NCBI GenBank assembly: GCA_036741775.1
Contig: DAINRQ010000023.1
Coordinates: forward strand, 1 to 64,000
Reading direction: 5' to 3'
DNA length: 64,000 nt
Source of the DNA: JAJKIV01 sp036741775
GTDB taxonomy: Bacteria; Gemmatimonadota; Gemmatimonadetes; Gemmatimonadales; Gemmatimonadaceae
The notes under the pieces: model-generated
What the model was told of the DNA's origin: nothing
The model's database searches: none
Seen by the model: the letters and a program-made list of their open reading frames with translations, nothing else
In this document: in pieces, positions 16,157-24,563 of the stretch
How the letters are laid out: each line of letters begins with the position of its first letter
Position numbering within the stretch: position 1 is the first letter of the stretch
Position numbers and translations under genes: made by a program

Positions 16157-19100
16157 TGATGCGCTTGAAGTAATCGAGCACGAGCCGCCGTTCCTCGGGC
16201 GTGAGCCCGCGGAGGTCGTTCCAGCTCGGCGGCGCGAACCGCGATGCCGCCTTCCCGTTCGACGACGCGTTAGGCGGCATGAACAGCTCGATCCCCGACG
16301 CCGCCTTCGCTTCACGCTTCCCGGTGTCCTCACGCTCGTCACGCTCGAGCGTCCGACCGGCGTCGAGCATTCGCCGGAACAGGCGCTGCTGCCGGTCAAT
16401 CACATTCGGATCGAGCGCGCCACTCTCCAGGGAGTGCGCGAGTTGCCGCGCCTCCTTCGCCAGCTCCTCGGCGCGCCCCGTCCGGTCGTTGTCGCTCATC
16501 TCCTCGAGCGACGACGCCACCTCGCGCTGCTGGCGCCCGAGTTGACGCGCCTGTTCCCGGCCCTGCTGGTCCAGCTGCGCGCCCGGCCGCGGAATCAGCT
16601 CCGCGGTCTGCGAGTTCAGTGACCCCTGTTGCTGCGCCATGTCCTTGAGCTGCTCGAGCATCTCCTCGAAGCCCGACGCCGAGTTCGCGTTCTGCGCCCG
16701 CTCACGATCGCGGACGAGCGACGCGGCTGCCTGGTTGAGCGCTTCGGACGCCTCGCGCATCGAGCCCGCGGCCTGCTCGCTCCGGCTGGAGCTCGCGAGA
16801 TCGCGCGTGGCCTGATCCACTTTCCGCTGGGCATCCGTCACTGAGCGCTGCGCGCGCGCCGATAGCAGCGACGACTTCTGGCCGGCCTCGGTGAGGCGAC
16901 GGCCGGCCTGCTGCACGCCCTGCTGCAACGCGCTTTGCTCCGCCTGCAGGGATGATTTCTCGGCGCCCTGACGGGCCTTCTGCTCGATCGACTCCTGCTG
17001 CCGCGAGAGCTGTAGCATCTCCTGCACCGACTGATCGAGCTCGGACGTGAGCTCCTGCTTCCAGGCGTCGATCTGCTGCTGGCGCGCATCGGCGAGCTGC
17101 TGTGCAGCACGCTCCATCGCGTCGGCGGCTTCGTTCGCGGCCTGCTGGCCGCCGCTCTGCTGGCCCTGGTCGCCTTGCTGCCCCTGCTGCGACTGCTGGC
17201 CCTTTTGTCCCTTTTGTCCCTGTTGCCCTTGCTGCCCCTGTTGCTGCTGCGCGCCCGGCTGCTCCTGCGCCTTCTCACCGGGCTGCTGTCCTTGTGCGTT
17301 CTGTTGTTGCGCGTTCTGTTGTTGCGCTTTCTGTTCCTGTCCTCGTTCGCCCTGCTGCTGGCCAGGCTGTTGCTGGCCGGGTTGCTGTTGTTGCTGGCCG
17401 GCTTGTTGTTGCGGCGATTGTTGCTGGCCAGCTTGCTGCTGGCCAGGCTGCTGCTGGGCCGGCTGTTGCTGTGCCCCCTGGCGGTTCTGCTGCTGGCCCT
17501 GCGGCGTTTGTTGCGCGCGCTCCGACCGGCGCGATTCCGGTGGCTGGTCACGCGCCGCGCGCTGCATGGCTTCCGCTGATTCCTTCGCCTGCTCGGTCGC
17601 TTCGTTCACCCCGCGAGCGCCCGGCTCCGCCTTCTCGCGCTCGAGACGCTTCTCCAGCTCCGCCATGTCGCGCGCGAGATCGCGCGACCGGTCGGCAAGC
17701 TCGCGCGCATCCTTCTGCGCCTCCTGCTTCTGGCCCTGATCCCGCGCCCGCGTCATCGAGTCGGCCAGCGCGCGCTCTTCCTTGGCGATGTCGCGGGCCT
17801 CTTCCTTGAGCGTCTGCATGGAGCCCTCGAGCGCGGCGCGCTTGAGCATCTCCACGCTCTTCTCCAGTTGCTCGCGCAGCCGCCGCTGCTGCTGGGCGAG
17901 GTCGCCTAACGCCTTCTGCGCATCGTCGGCGGACAGCTTCTGCGCGGACTCCTCGAGCTGCCGAAGCTTCTCCGCGAGCTCCGGCGTCAACGCCTCCTGC
18001 AACAGCTTCTGCGCTTCCTGGAGGCGCTGCTGCAGCTCCTCATCGAGCGCGCCGGTTTGCTTGAGCTGCTTTTCCAGCTGCTGCGCGGTTTGCTGCAGCT
18101 GCTGCATGCGCTCCGCGAGCTCGCGCTGCTCTTTCGCGAGCGCCTGTGCCTGCTGGGCGGACTCGTACGACATCGAGTTCGCGCCGCTCTTGCTCGCCCC
18201 GGCGTTCTGCTCGGCGTTCCGCTGATTCGTGTTCCGCTGCCGCGCGCGCGCTGCTTCGGCGGTGCGCTGTTGCAGTGTTTTCTGGGCGGCGGCGGCCGCC
18301 TGCGCCCGCTGCACCGCGGAGTCCGCGGCAGCCCGCACGTTCGCGCGCGCCTCGCTCATACCGGGCACGCGCAGCACGAGCTCGCGGCTCGATCCGCGCT
18401 GACGCCATGGCGACGCATCGATGGCCGTCGCCACGAGGTGGACCGTCTCACCCGCCTGCACGCCAAGAGACGGCAACGACAGCGCGGCGTCGCCGGTCCA
18501 CTGACTGGTCGGCTGCGAGTGCAGCGGTCGCGTGGTCTCCGGAAGCGCTTCGCCGAGATCGGGCTTGCGCCAGACGCGGAGCTGAACGCTGGAGAGACCG
18601 TGATCGTCGGTAGCGAGGAACGACAGCGAGACCGTGTCGCCAGCAGACACCGTCGTGTCCGCACCGGGCGAGAGGATCTCGATCCGCGGTGCCGAGTCCG
18701 GAATGACGTCGATCTCGAGCGCGGCCGGGACTTCGGTGATCGGCCCGCCCGTGCCGATCGCGTTCCACTCGTACCGGCCACTCTCGACCACGGTGAGCCG
18801 ACCGGTGAACGAGCGTCCGGACGTCGTTAGGCGCAGCGTGTCGCGCGCGCGCGCGAGCGCGACACCGGCGAGCTCCGTCGACGAATGCCCCGAAATGGCG
18901 AGCGTGGTCCCGCGCGGCAGTTGCGCCGCCTCGCCCACCGGTAACGTCTCCTCCCGACGATCCAAATAGGCGGGGAACGTGGCGCGAATGGATACGTCAC
19001 CGATGAACGGCCGCTCGACCATCTGGAGGGACGCCGTATCGCTCACGCTGCGCCCGTCGCTGGCGAAGATCGAGAGATCCGCGTCCATGGGCGCGAGCCG

Positions 19101-19820
19101 GACGCGAGCAATGCCGTCGCGCACGTCGTGCAGCGATGCCCGCCACGCCGAGCCCTTCGCCCGCTGCCACACCGTGATACGGCGGCGATCGGGCGCAGAA
19201 ATGGTCAACGCCACGCGCTCGCCACGGAGCACCGTGCTGGGCGCGCTCTGCAACGACATGGGCGCGAGCAACGTCCCGTTCCACGCCCGAACCGGATGGG
19301 CAATGGCCTGCCAGCCATCCGGCGTTGCGGACGAGCGCGTCGCCAGCAGAAGGACGCCTACGCCGCCGGCGGCCAGTGCCGTGCCGGCGCGCACGACCGC
19401 GCGTCGCGTCAGTGTGGGCGTGAGCGTGCGCCCGTGCGCGTTCTCGGCGAGGCGCCGCGCGACCTGCTCGGCGTTGTAGCGGCCGAGCGTGCCCTGATTC
19501 GCCACCTCGAGCGCACCGCGGAGCGCGCCTGCGCGCAGTGACTGCTCCCGTTCGACCTCGAACGCCAAGCCGGCACGCGACGCGTCACGCGACAGTCGCC
19601 TCCGCGTCCACCAGACGCCGCCCACGACCACTGCGGCCACGGCAATCCAGAAGACGAACGGCAGCACACGGGGGAGGTCGATCCATCGCGCCTGGCCGAA
19701 GAGAATCACCCCGGCGGCCAGCAGGATCGCCGCAACCCCGATCGCGGCGGCGCCGCCGGCGGCGGCGATGAGACGCGAGATCCGACCGCGCTCCCGATCG
19801 ACGAGGTCGAGGACCGTCAT
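16140..19820 (-). CDS. DUF4175-like membrane protein with giant Gln-rich coiled coil
   Basis: 1226 residues. Two or three N-terminal membrane helices (about 18-70 and 145-165) precede a periplasmic region of Ig-like strands (about 190-500). A long helical coiled coil follows (about 510-750, LAKEQRELAERMQQLQQTA). Residues about 755-900 are nearly pure Gln with Gly/Pro/Ala. More helices follow, and the end LRGLTPEERRLVLDYFKRINAEKP is family-typical. DUF4175-like proteins accompany DUF4159 and MoxR/VWA modules in several phyla; function is unknown. The start overlaps the DUF4159 stop (ATGA). Four CCTAACG motifs occur within or at its ends. Confidence 0.82.
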   Translation of the reverse strand: MTVLDLVDRERGRISRLIAAAGGAAAIGVAAILLAAGVILFGQARWIDLPRVLPFVFWIAVAAVVVGGVWWTRRRLSRDASRAGLAFEVEREQSLRAGALRGALEVANQGTLGRYNAEQVARRLAENAHGRTLTPTLTRRAVVRAGTALAAGGVGVLLLATRSSATPDGWQAIAHPVRAWNGTLLAPMSLQSAPSTVLRGERVALTISAPDRRRITVWQRAKGSAWRASLHDVRDGIARVRLAPMDADLSIFASDGRSVSDTASLQMVERPFIGDVSIRATFPAYLDRREETLPVGEAAQLPRGTTLAISGHSSTELAGVALARARDTLRLTTSGRSFTGRLTVVESGRYEWNAIGTGGPITEVPAALEIDVIPDSAPRIEILSPGADTTVSAGDTVSLSFLATDDHGLSSVQLRVWRKPDLGEALPETTRPLHSQPTSQWTGDAALSLPSLGVQAGETVHLVATAIDASPWRQRGSSRELVLRVPGMSEARANVRAAADSAVQRAQAAAAAQKTLQQRTAEAARARQRNTNQRNAEQNAGASKSGANSMSYESAQQAQALAKEQRELAERMQQLQQTAQQLEKQLKQTGALDEELQQRLQEAQKLLQEALTPELAEKLRQLEESAQKLSADDAQKALGDLAQQQRRLREQLEKSVEMLKRAALEGSMQTLKEEARDIAKEERALADSMTRARDQGQKQEAQKDARELADRSRDLARDMAELEKRLEREKAEPGARGVNEATEQAKESAEAMQRAARDQPPESRRSERAQQTPQGQQQNRQGAQQQPAQQQPGQQQAGQQQSPQQQAGQQQQQPGQQQPGQQQGERGQEQKAQQQNAQQQNAQGQQPGEKAQEQPGAQQQQGQQGQQGQKGQKGQQSQQGQQGDQGQQSGGQQAANEAADAMERAAQQLADARQQQIDAWKQELTSELDQSVQEMLQLSRQQESIEQKARQGAEKSSLQAEQSALQQGVQQAGRRLTEAGQKSSLLSARAQRSVTDAQRKVDQATRDLASSSRSEQAAGSMREASEALNQAAASLVRDRERAQNANSASGFEEMLEQLKDMAQQQGSLNSQTAELIPRPGAQLDQQGREQARQLGRQQREVASSLEEMSDNDRTGRAEELAKEARQLAHSLESGALDPNVIDRQQRLFRRMLDAGRTLERDEREDTGKREAKAASGIELFMPPNASSNGKAASRFAPPSWNDLRGLTPEERRLVLDYFKRINAEKP
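17130..17560 (-). repeat. Gln-codon-rich low-complexity tract inside the DUF4175 gene
   Basis: On the coding strand, CAG/CAA runs interspersed with GGC/CCG/GCC/AAC encode QQQ-PGQ-QAG-type units, with exact short duplications such as QNAQQQNAQ. Slippage-prone repeats of this kind vary in length between strains. Confidence 0.85.
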
Positions 19821-20503
19821 GCGGCGGGGCGGCTCGTCACCGCGTATACGAAGAGATTCACGCCCATGCGCAGCGCCGCCTCATGAAGCTCAGGGGGATC
19901 GTTATACGTGCCCGGGTCTTCCCACCCATTACCGAGATCGGCCTCGTAATCGTAGAAAACCGCGAGCCGATCACCGATGAAAATACCCAGGCCACGAGCC
20001 GGCTTGCCGTCGTGCTCGTGCACTTTCGGCACACCGTTCGGGAAATCGTACACCAGATGATACACCGGGTGCGTCAGCGGGACGTCAACAAGTGGCCGAT
20101 CCGGGAACACCTTGGCGATCTCGCGGCGGAAGTTCGCGTCGAGCCCATAGTTGTCGCTCACATGCAGGAACCCGCCGCGCAGCAGATACTCGCGCAGCCG
20201 TTCCACCTCGGCGTCACTGAGTCTCATGTCGCCGTGGCCGGTCGCGTGGAGAAAGGCATAGTCCCACAAGCGCTCATCGAGCAGCGTGACGCGCCCTTCC
20301 GTCTTTTCGACCCGCAGCGACGTGCGCTCGTTGATCGCCTGAATGAGGTTCGGCAAGCTCGACGGGTTACCATACCAGTCGCCGCCCTCGTACTGCAGAC
20401 GGGCGATAGCGAGGCGCGGCCCGCTTTCGCGATGGGCCGCGCCAACGAGCGCGAGCGCAGTGATCGCCGCCAGCGACGCGGCCATGATGCGAGCGAGTTT
20501 CAT
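19817..20503 (-). CDS. DUF4159 domain protein
   Basis: 228 residues with a signal peptide (MKLARIMAASLAAITALALV). The conserved core is present: LAIARLQYEGGDWYGNPSSL, FLHATGHGDMRLSDAEVERL, LRGGFLHVSDNYG and LGNGWEDPGTYNDP. DUF4159 has a class I amidotransferase-like fold without a proven activity and usually sits beside DUF4175 and MoxR-type genes, as the first two do here. The export signal places it in the periplasm. It overlaps rsmI and the DUF4175 gene by 4 nt each. Confidence 0.9.
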   Translation of the reverse strand: MKLARIMAASLAAITALALVGAAHRESGPRLAIARLQYEGGDWYGNPSSLPNLIQAINERTSLRVEKTEGRVTLLDERLWDYAFLHATGHGDMRLSDAEVERLREYLLRGGFLHVSDNYGLDANFRREIAKVFPDRPLVDVPLTHPVYHLVYDFPNGVPKVHEHDGKPARGLGIFIGDRLAVFYDYEADLGNGWEDPGTYNDPPELHEAALRMGVNLFVYAVTSRPAA

Positions 20504-21333
20504 GCTTCGTGAGCGATTCGGTAAGCGAGATTGCGTGCGGCGCCGTCATCGCGGACGAGCACGGCGGCGACGTCGCGAGCGCTGAGCCCGGCGGCTCGTA
20601 GTTCCCGAGCACGCGTGCGCAGCTCCTCTTCCGCGACCGGTTGTGGCGTGGCCCCTTCGAGCACGATCACGACCTCCCCACGGGGCGCCGCTTCCTCGTA
20701 ATACGCCCCGAGCTCGGCCACCGTTCCGCGGCGGATTTCCTCGAACTGTTTCGTCAACTCCCGGGCCACCACCGCCCTTCTCGACCCCGCGTCGTGCCGG
20801 GCGAGATCGGCCAGGGTCTGCGCGACCCGCGGCGGAGCCTCGTAGAGTACGGCCGTGTGTCGAAGCCCGCTGAGCTCGCGGAGCGCTTCGTCGCGCTCGC
20901 GTCCCTTGCGGGGAAGAAACCCGAAAAAGGTGAACCGAGTGGTACCGAGCCCCGAGGCCACCAGCGCGGCGAGCAACGCCGACGCGCCGGGCACCGGGAC
21001 GACCGGCACACCGGCCTCGGCCGCCGTACTGACCACCCGCTCCCCCGGATCGGACAGGAGCGGCGTCCCGGCGTCGGAAATCAGCGCCACGTCGCGCCCA
21101 TCGCGAAGACGAGCCATCGCCGTCGCAGTTGCACGCGCCTCGTTGTGTTCGTGGTACGGGATCGTTGACGTCTCGATGCCGTGATGGTCGAGCAGGATAC
21201 GAGAATGACGTGTGTCTTCGGCCAGAATGAGATCGACACCCCGAAGGACCTCGATCGCTCGCAGCGTGATGTCTCGGAGATTCCCGATGGGCGTACTGAC
21301 GATGTACAGCGTTCCTACCACTCGATCTCCCAC
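20500..21333 (-). CDS. rsmI: 16S rRNA (cytidine-1402-2'-O)-methyltransferase
   Basis: 277 residues, normal length. The enzyme methylates C1402 in the decoding centre using SAM. The SPOUT-unrelated tetrapyrrole-methylase fold shows its signatures: STPIGNLRDIT (13-23), LAEDTRHSRILL, SDAGTPLLSDPG and VPGASALLAALVASG. The C-terminal region AAGLSARDVAAVLVRDDGAARNLAYRIA is the usual helical tail. The gene overlaps its upstream neighbour by 19 nt and DUF4159 by 4 nt, so it is expressed with envelope genes. Confidence 0.96.
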   Translation of the reverse strand: MGDRVVGTLYIVSTPIGNLRDITLRAIEVLRGVDLILAEDTRHSRILLDHHGIETSTIPYHEHNEARATATAMARLRDGRDVALISDAGTPLLSDPGERVVSTAAEAGVPVVPVPGASALLAALVASGLGTTRFTFFGFLPRKGRERDEALRELSGLRHTAVLYEAPPRVAQTLADLARHDAGSRRAVVARELTKQFEEIRRGTVAELGAYYEEAAPRGEVVIVLEGATPQPVAEEELRTRARELRAAGLSARDVAAVLVRDDGAARNLAYRIAHEA

Positions 21334-22295
21334 GGCAACGCCGACAGATAGCCGGCGGCATGCAGCATGTGCCGCCGATCGCGTGCTGCCGTCTTGATCA
21401 CTCTTGCTGCGGTCGTCTCATCGCCGTCGAGGGCTTCCCGCAGCGTGTCGGTCGTCCACGCGGCGATGGCGGCCGTGACCTCATCCTGTTCCTCGGCTGG
21501 GTCGTCCTGCTTTCCCTGCCCGCCTGCGAACGCATGGAGCGACGGGTGCCGCTCGACAAGCGCCGATCGGACACGCTCCCCAACCGCGGACGGGACAGGA
21601 ACGCCAGCCGAGGCAAGCTCCGCATACAGACGGTCGATGAGCTCCCGGTACGCCGCGACCAGCCCCGGGGCCGCCTGCGAGGGCATGATGAGCGGTGCAG
21701 ACCATCCCCGCACACGTACGCGTGGTCGCGGCGACGGCGGGCCGAACAGGCGTGAGAGCTGTTCCGTGCGTCCGGTGCCGAGGTCGTCCGTGAGGTACAT
21801 CTGCTCGATCAGCCCTTCACGAAACACGAGATAGTTCGCGGTATCACGCGCGACCACCTCGACTACCCCTGTGAATTCGATGGTGCGGAGATGCGGGAAC
21901 AGCTCGCGGGGGTCTGTGGCGGTGACGCCGTCCGGCCACGGCTGCGGATCGGTCGACAGCGTGTGGTACATACAGACGAGCTGGTCCGCGGATGCCTCAT
22001 GAAAGCAGATCTCGCCGAACTCCGGTTCGGCGGGAACGCGAGCCATCGCGGCTGCTATCGAGATCCGCATTGTTGCGCGAGGCGTGAGGCTGAGGGCGTT
22101 CACCGGTTCGCCATCGCGGAGGAACAGCAGTACGAACTCGTCGGGGAGCCAGATCCCGACGTATCCAGCGACCCTGGCCGTACGGTCGCGCTTTGCGTCG
22201 CTAAGAAGGTTTCGGAGGTGAACGTACGCGAGCTTCGTTCTCGCGAGGAGAACACGCCCGTGGGGGTACCGCAGCAGTGCGGCGTGAGCGGGCAT
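21315..22295 (-). CDS. Uncharacterised cytoplasmic protein, first gene of the long operon
   Basis: 326 residues, no signal peptide or membrane helix. The N-terminal half is alpha/beta (HGRVLLARTKLAYVHLRNLL, GYVGIWLPDEFVLLFLRDGE), the middle has TGVVEVVARDTANYLVFREG, and the C-terminus is helical. I do not recognise the family; the pattern of a short beta-rich module reporting an effect (GEPVNALSL) resembles small regulatory domains such as DUF4388, but this is weak. It heads the minus-strand operon leading into rsmI and overlaps it by 19 nt. Confidence 0.72.
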   Translation of the reverse strand: MPAHAALLRYPHGRVLLARTKLAYVHLRNLLSDAKRDRTARVAGYVGIWLPDEFVLLFLRDGEPVNALSLTPRATMRISIAAAMARVPAEPEFGEICFHEASADQLVCMYHTLSTDPQPWPDGVTATDPRELFPHLRTIEFTGVVEVVARDTANYLVFREGLIEQMYLTDDLGTGRTEQLSRLFGPPSPRPRVRVRGWSAPLIMPSQAAPGLVAAYRELIDRLYAELASAGVPVPSAVGERVRSALVERHPSLHAFAGGQGKQDDPAEEQDEVTAAIAAWTTDTLREALDGDETTAARVIKTAARDRRHMLHAAGYLSALPWEIEW

Positions 22296-22320
22296 GAATA
22301 GGGATAGGGATGTAAAGGAA

Positions 22321-22349
22321 ACGCCGGAGAGCGTGAACCTCTCCGGCGT
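22321..22349 (-). terminator. Terminator after trxA
   Basis: A perfect 11-bp stem (22321-22331 with 22339-22349) encloses a 7-nt loop. On the minus strand it is followed by TTCCTTTACAT. It separates trxA from the operon that starts at 22295. Confidence 0.72.
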
Positions 22350-22397
22350 AACTTGGCCCTGGTGGCGTAGGCCCGCAATCGGTTTGCCCTACGGCGC

Positions 22398-22724
22398 TTA
22401 GGCCGCGTGCTGCTTGAACTTCATCTCGAGCGCCGGCTTCGGTACCGCGCCAATCACCTGGTCGACCAGCTTACCGTTCTTGAAGAACAGCACGGCCGGA
22501 ATCGACCGAACGTTGAAGCGCGTCGCCGTCCGGATGTTCGAGTCCACGTCGAGCTTCGCCACCTTCGCCCTCCCCTGGTATTCGACAGCGAGCTGGTCCA
22601 GAATCGGAGCGATCATTCGGCAGGGGCCGCACCAAGTGGCCCAGAAGTCGACCACGGCCAGACCGTCGTGCTTCTCGATCTCCTGCTCGAAGTCGGCGTC
22701 CGTTACCGCTACCGCATTCGCCAT
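22398..22724 (-). CDS. trxA: Thioredoxin
   Basis: 108 residues from ATG 22724, which has a strong Shine-Dalgarno (GGGAGGAAAG) 4 nt upstream; a longer frame lacks one. The redox site is WCGPC (31-35), preceded by VVDFWAT, with the cis-Pro in SIPAVLFF. It is a general cytoplasmic disulfide reductase. The ribosome-binding site is fused to a CCTAACG motif (22737-22743), and the stop lies in the near-motif GCCTAAGC. It is divergent from the epimerase gene. Confidence 0.97.
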   Translation of the reverse strand: MANAVAVTDADFEQEIEKHDGLAVVDFWATWCGPCRMIAPILDQLAVEYQGRAKVAKLDVDSNIRTATRFNVRSIPAVLFFKNGKLVDQVIGAVPKPALEMKFKQHAA

Positions 22725-22810
22725 ATGTCTTTCCTCCCTAACGGTCGGGCTTCGCCCCACCACGAATCGGATTAAGTTCTCGCGCTCCCTTGGCCAGGTG
22801 AGCCACGAGC

Positions 22811-23218
22811 ATGCCAAACGCCCGTCGAGGAACGCGTCTCGCCCATATCGGCATTGCGGTCCGCTCTCTCGATCAGATCCTGCCGTTCTACCGCGACATC
22901 CTGGACATGCCGGAGGTCCCGCTGGACGACGCCGACGGCGCCCGCATCGCCGGACTGTCGGCCGGTGAGCCGCTCGTCGAGCTCCTCGAAGCCGAGGTGC
23001 CCGACTCGCCGATCGCGCGGTTCGTCGAGAAACGCGGCCCCGGGATCCACCACCTGTGCTTTGCGGTCGAGGACCTGGATGCCGCGCTCGAGCGATGCCG
23101 ATCCGCCGGCATCCGTCTCATCGACGAGACCCCTCGGGTCGGTGCGGAGAAGAAACGCATCGCGTTCCTACATCCATCGTCGACCGGAGGCGTTCTTGTC
23201 GAGCTTTCGGAATACTAA
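22811..23218 (+). CDS. mce: Methylmalonyl-CoA epimerase
   Basis: 135 residues, VOC (glyoxalase) fold. It interconverts (2R)- and (2S)-methylmalonyl-CoA in propionyl-CoA metabolism. Metal ligands are visible: His12 (LAHIGIAV), GIHHLCFAVED and the C-terminal VELSEY Glu. The family signature GVLVELSEY is intact. No mutase gene is in the window. It is transcribed divergently from trxA across an 86-nt gap. Confidence 0.92.
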   Translation: MPNARRGTRLAHIGIAVRSLDQILPFYRDILDMPEVPLDDADGARIAGLSAGEPLVELLEAEVPDSPIARFVEKRGPGIHHLCFAVEDLDAALERCRSAGIRLIDETPRVGAEKKRIAFLHPSSTGGVLVELSEY

Positions 23219-23275
23219 TTCAGCTCGGGTCGTTTTCGTTCCGATGTGTTTTCGGCGGCTCCGCGCCGGAGCCGC

Positions 23276-23734
23276 TCAGCGGGATCGGCAGAGCGCGGTG
23301 ACTGCCGCGAAGTCCGCGTCTTCCACGTACCACCGATCCGACGGTCCTTTGACCGTGGTGAAGCGTGGCGTCTTGGTCACCGCGCCCTTCGTGAGCTCCA
23401 CGCGGAGAACTCGTTTCCCACTCTCACCCGGAAGCTCGTCGAGGATGCGGTGCCGATCGCTGTCGTAGCACCCCTGCATCACGATCAGGCGCTTTTCGAG
23501 CTCGCTGCGCTCGAACTGGTCGCGAGCGGGACCCTTCTCGGTCCCCCAGGCCACGGCCATTTCCTGGAGGTCCTGACTCTTGGCGGCGCCGAGGAATCGT
23601 TCGACAGCCTGACGCGGGGCGACAGCACCAGGCAAGTTCGCCGGGGCAGCCGCGGAAGGAGACGTACTCGGCGCCGGCGTCGAGGATGATCGGCAAGCGG
23701 CCAGGGTAAACAGCAGCAGGATCGTTCGCTTCAC
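23276..23734 (-). CDS. Uncharacterised lipoprotein (152 aa)
   Basis: GTG 23734 starts a short signal sequence (VKRTILLLFTLAAC) with a good lipobox; GAGAGAGAG lies just upstream as Shine-Dalgarno. A Ser/Pro/Ala linker precedes a small domain resembling a DUF4878/NTF2-type fold (RQAVERFLGAAKSQDLQEMA, RWYVEDADFAAVTALC); this resemblance is weak. It is divergent from pdxJ. Confidence 0.72.
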   Translation of the reverse strand: MKRTILLLFTLAACRSSSTPAPSTSPSAAAPANLPGAVAPRQAVERFLGAAKSQDLQEMAVAWGTEKGPARDQFERSELEKRLIVMQGCYDSDRHRILDELPGESGKRVLRVELTKGAVTKTPRFTTVKGPSDRWYVEDADFAAVTALCRSR

Positions 23735-23783
23735 GGGACTCTCTCTCTTCGCGCAACCGCGTGCAATGGTGGCTCGGTCCAGC

Positions 23784-24509
23784 ATGTACCAGCGACTTTA
23801 CATTAACATCGACCACATCGCGACGCTTCGCCAGGCGAGGCGCACGGTGGAGCCGGATCCCGTTCTCGCGGCCACCGAATGCGAGAACGCGGGGGCCGAC
23901 GGAATCACCGCGCACCTCCGCGAGGATCGCCGCCACATTCAGGACCGCGACGTGGAGCGTTTGGCAACCACGGTGCGGACAGTGCTCAACCTCGAGATGG
24001 CCTGCACCGCCGAGATGCTCGCGATCGCCGAGCGGGTACGCCCGTACCAGGTGACGTTCGTGCCGGAGCGACGCGAGGAAGTCACGACCGAGGGCGGCCT
24101 CGATGTCTCCCGTGACCCGTTGGGTCTCCGAGCGGCAATTGACCGACTGGCGGTCGCCGGCATTCGTACGAGCCTGTTCATCGACCCCGACCGGGAGGCC
24201 GTGAGCCGCTCCCGCGATCTCGGCGCCGTCGCGATCGAGTTGCATACGGGGAGGTATGCACATGCCGCGGCTGACCCAGCGCCGCTCCGCGCACTGCAGG
24301 CGGCGGCGGTGCTCGGGAGCGAGCTCGGACTGGCCGTGCACGCGGGGCATGGCCTGACCGTTGGGAACGTCGGCCCGGTGGCGGCGATTCCGGAGATCGA
24401 GGAGCTCAACATCGGCCATTCGATCGTCAGCCGAGCGGTTTTCGTCGGCATCGGCGAGGCCGTGCGCGAAATGCGTGCAGTCATGGATGTTGCGCGGACC
24501 CGAGGGTAG
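23784..24509 (+). CDS. pdxJ: Pyridoxine 5'-phosphate synthase
   Basis: 241 residues from ATG 23784; an in-frame ATG at 23766 would add six residues, but GGTGG is placed for 23784. The enzyme joins 1-deoxyxylulose-5-phosphate and 3-amino-2-oxopropyl phosphate to pyridoxine 5'-phosphate. Family marks are INIDHIATLRQARRT, ITAHLREDRRHIQDRDV, TFVPERREEVTTEGG and VHAGHGLTVGNVG. The length matches the E. coli enzyme. The next gene starts 54 nt later. Confidence 0.96.
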   Translation: MYQRLYINIDHIATLRQARRTVEPDPVLAATECENAGADGITAHLREDRRHIQDRDVERLATTVRTVLNLEMACTAEMLAIAERVRPYQVTFVPERREEVTTEGGLDVSRDPLGLRAAIDRLAVAGIRTSLFIDPDREAVSRSRDLGAVAIELHTGRYAHAAADPAPLRALQAAAVLGSELGLAVHAGHGLTVGNVGPVAAIPEIEELNIGHSIVSRAVFVGIGEAVREMRAVMDVARTRG

Positions 24510-24563
24510 ACCGTCATTGGGCATGCGGCTTAACTTCGAGCGAACTCCATGGCGGGAGCGGGA

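Noticed and set aside
16157..16399. N-terminal extension of the TPR gene
   Set aside because: Arg/Ser-rich out-of-frame reading of the DUF4175 gene; the signal peptide starts at 16156.
17047..17739. Cys-rich plus-strand frame (CCPCC-type repeats)
   Set aside because: It is the complement of the Gln-rich tract of the DUF4175 gene and has no independent start signal.
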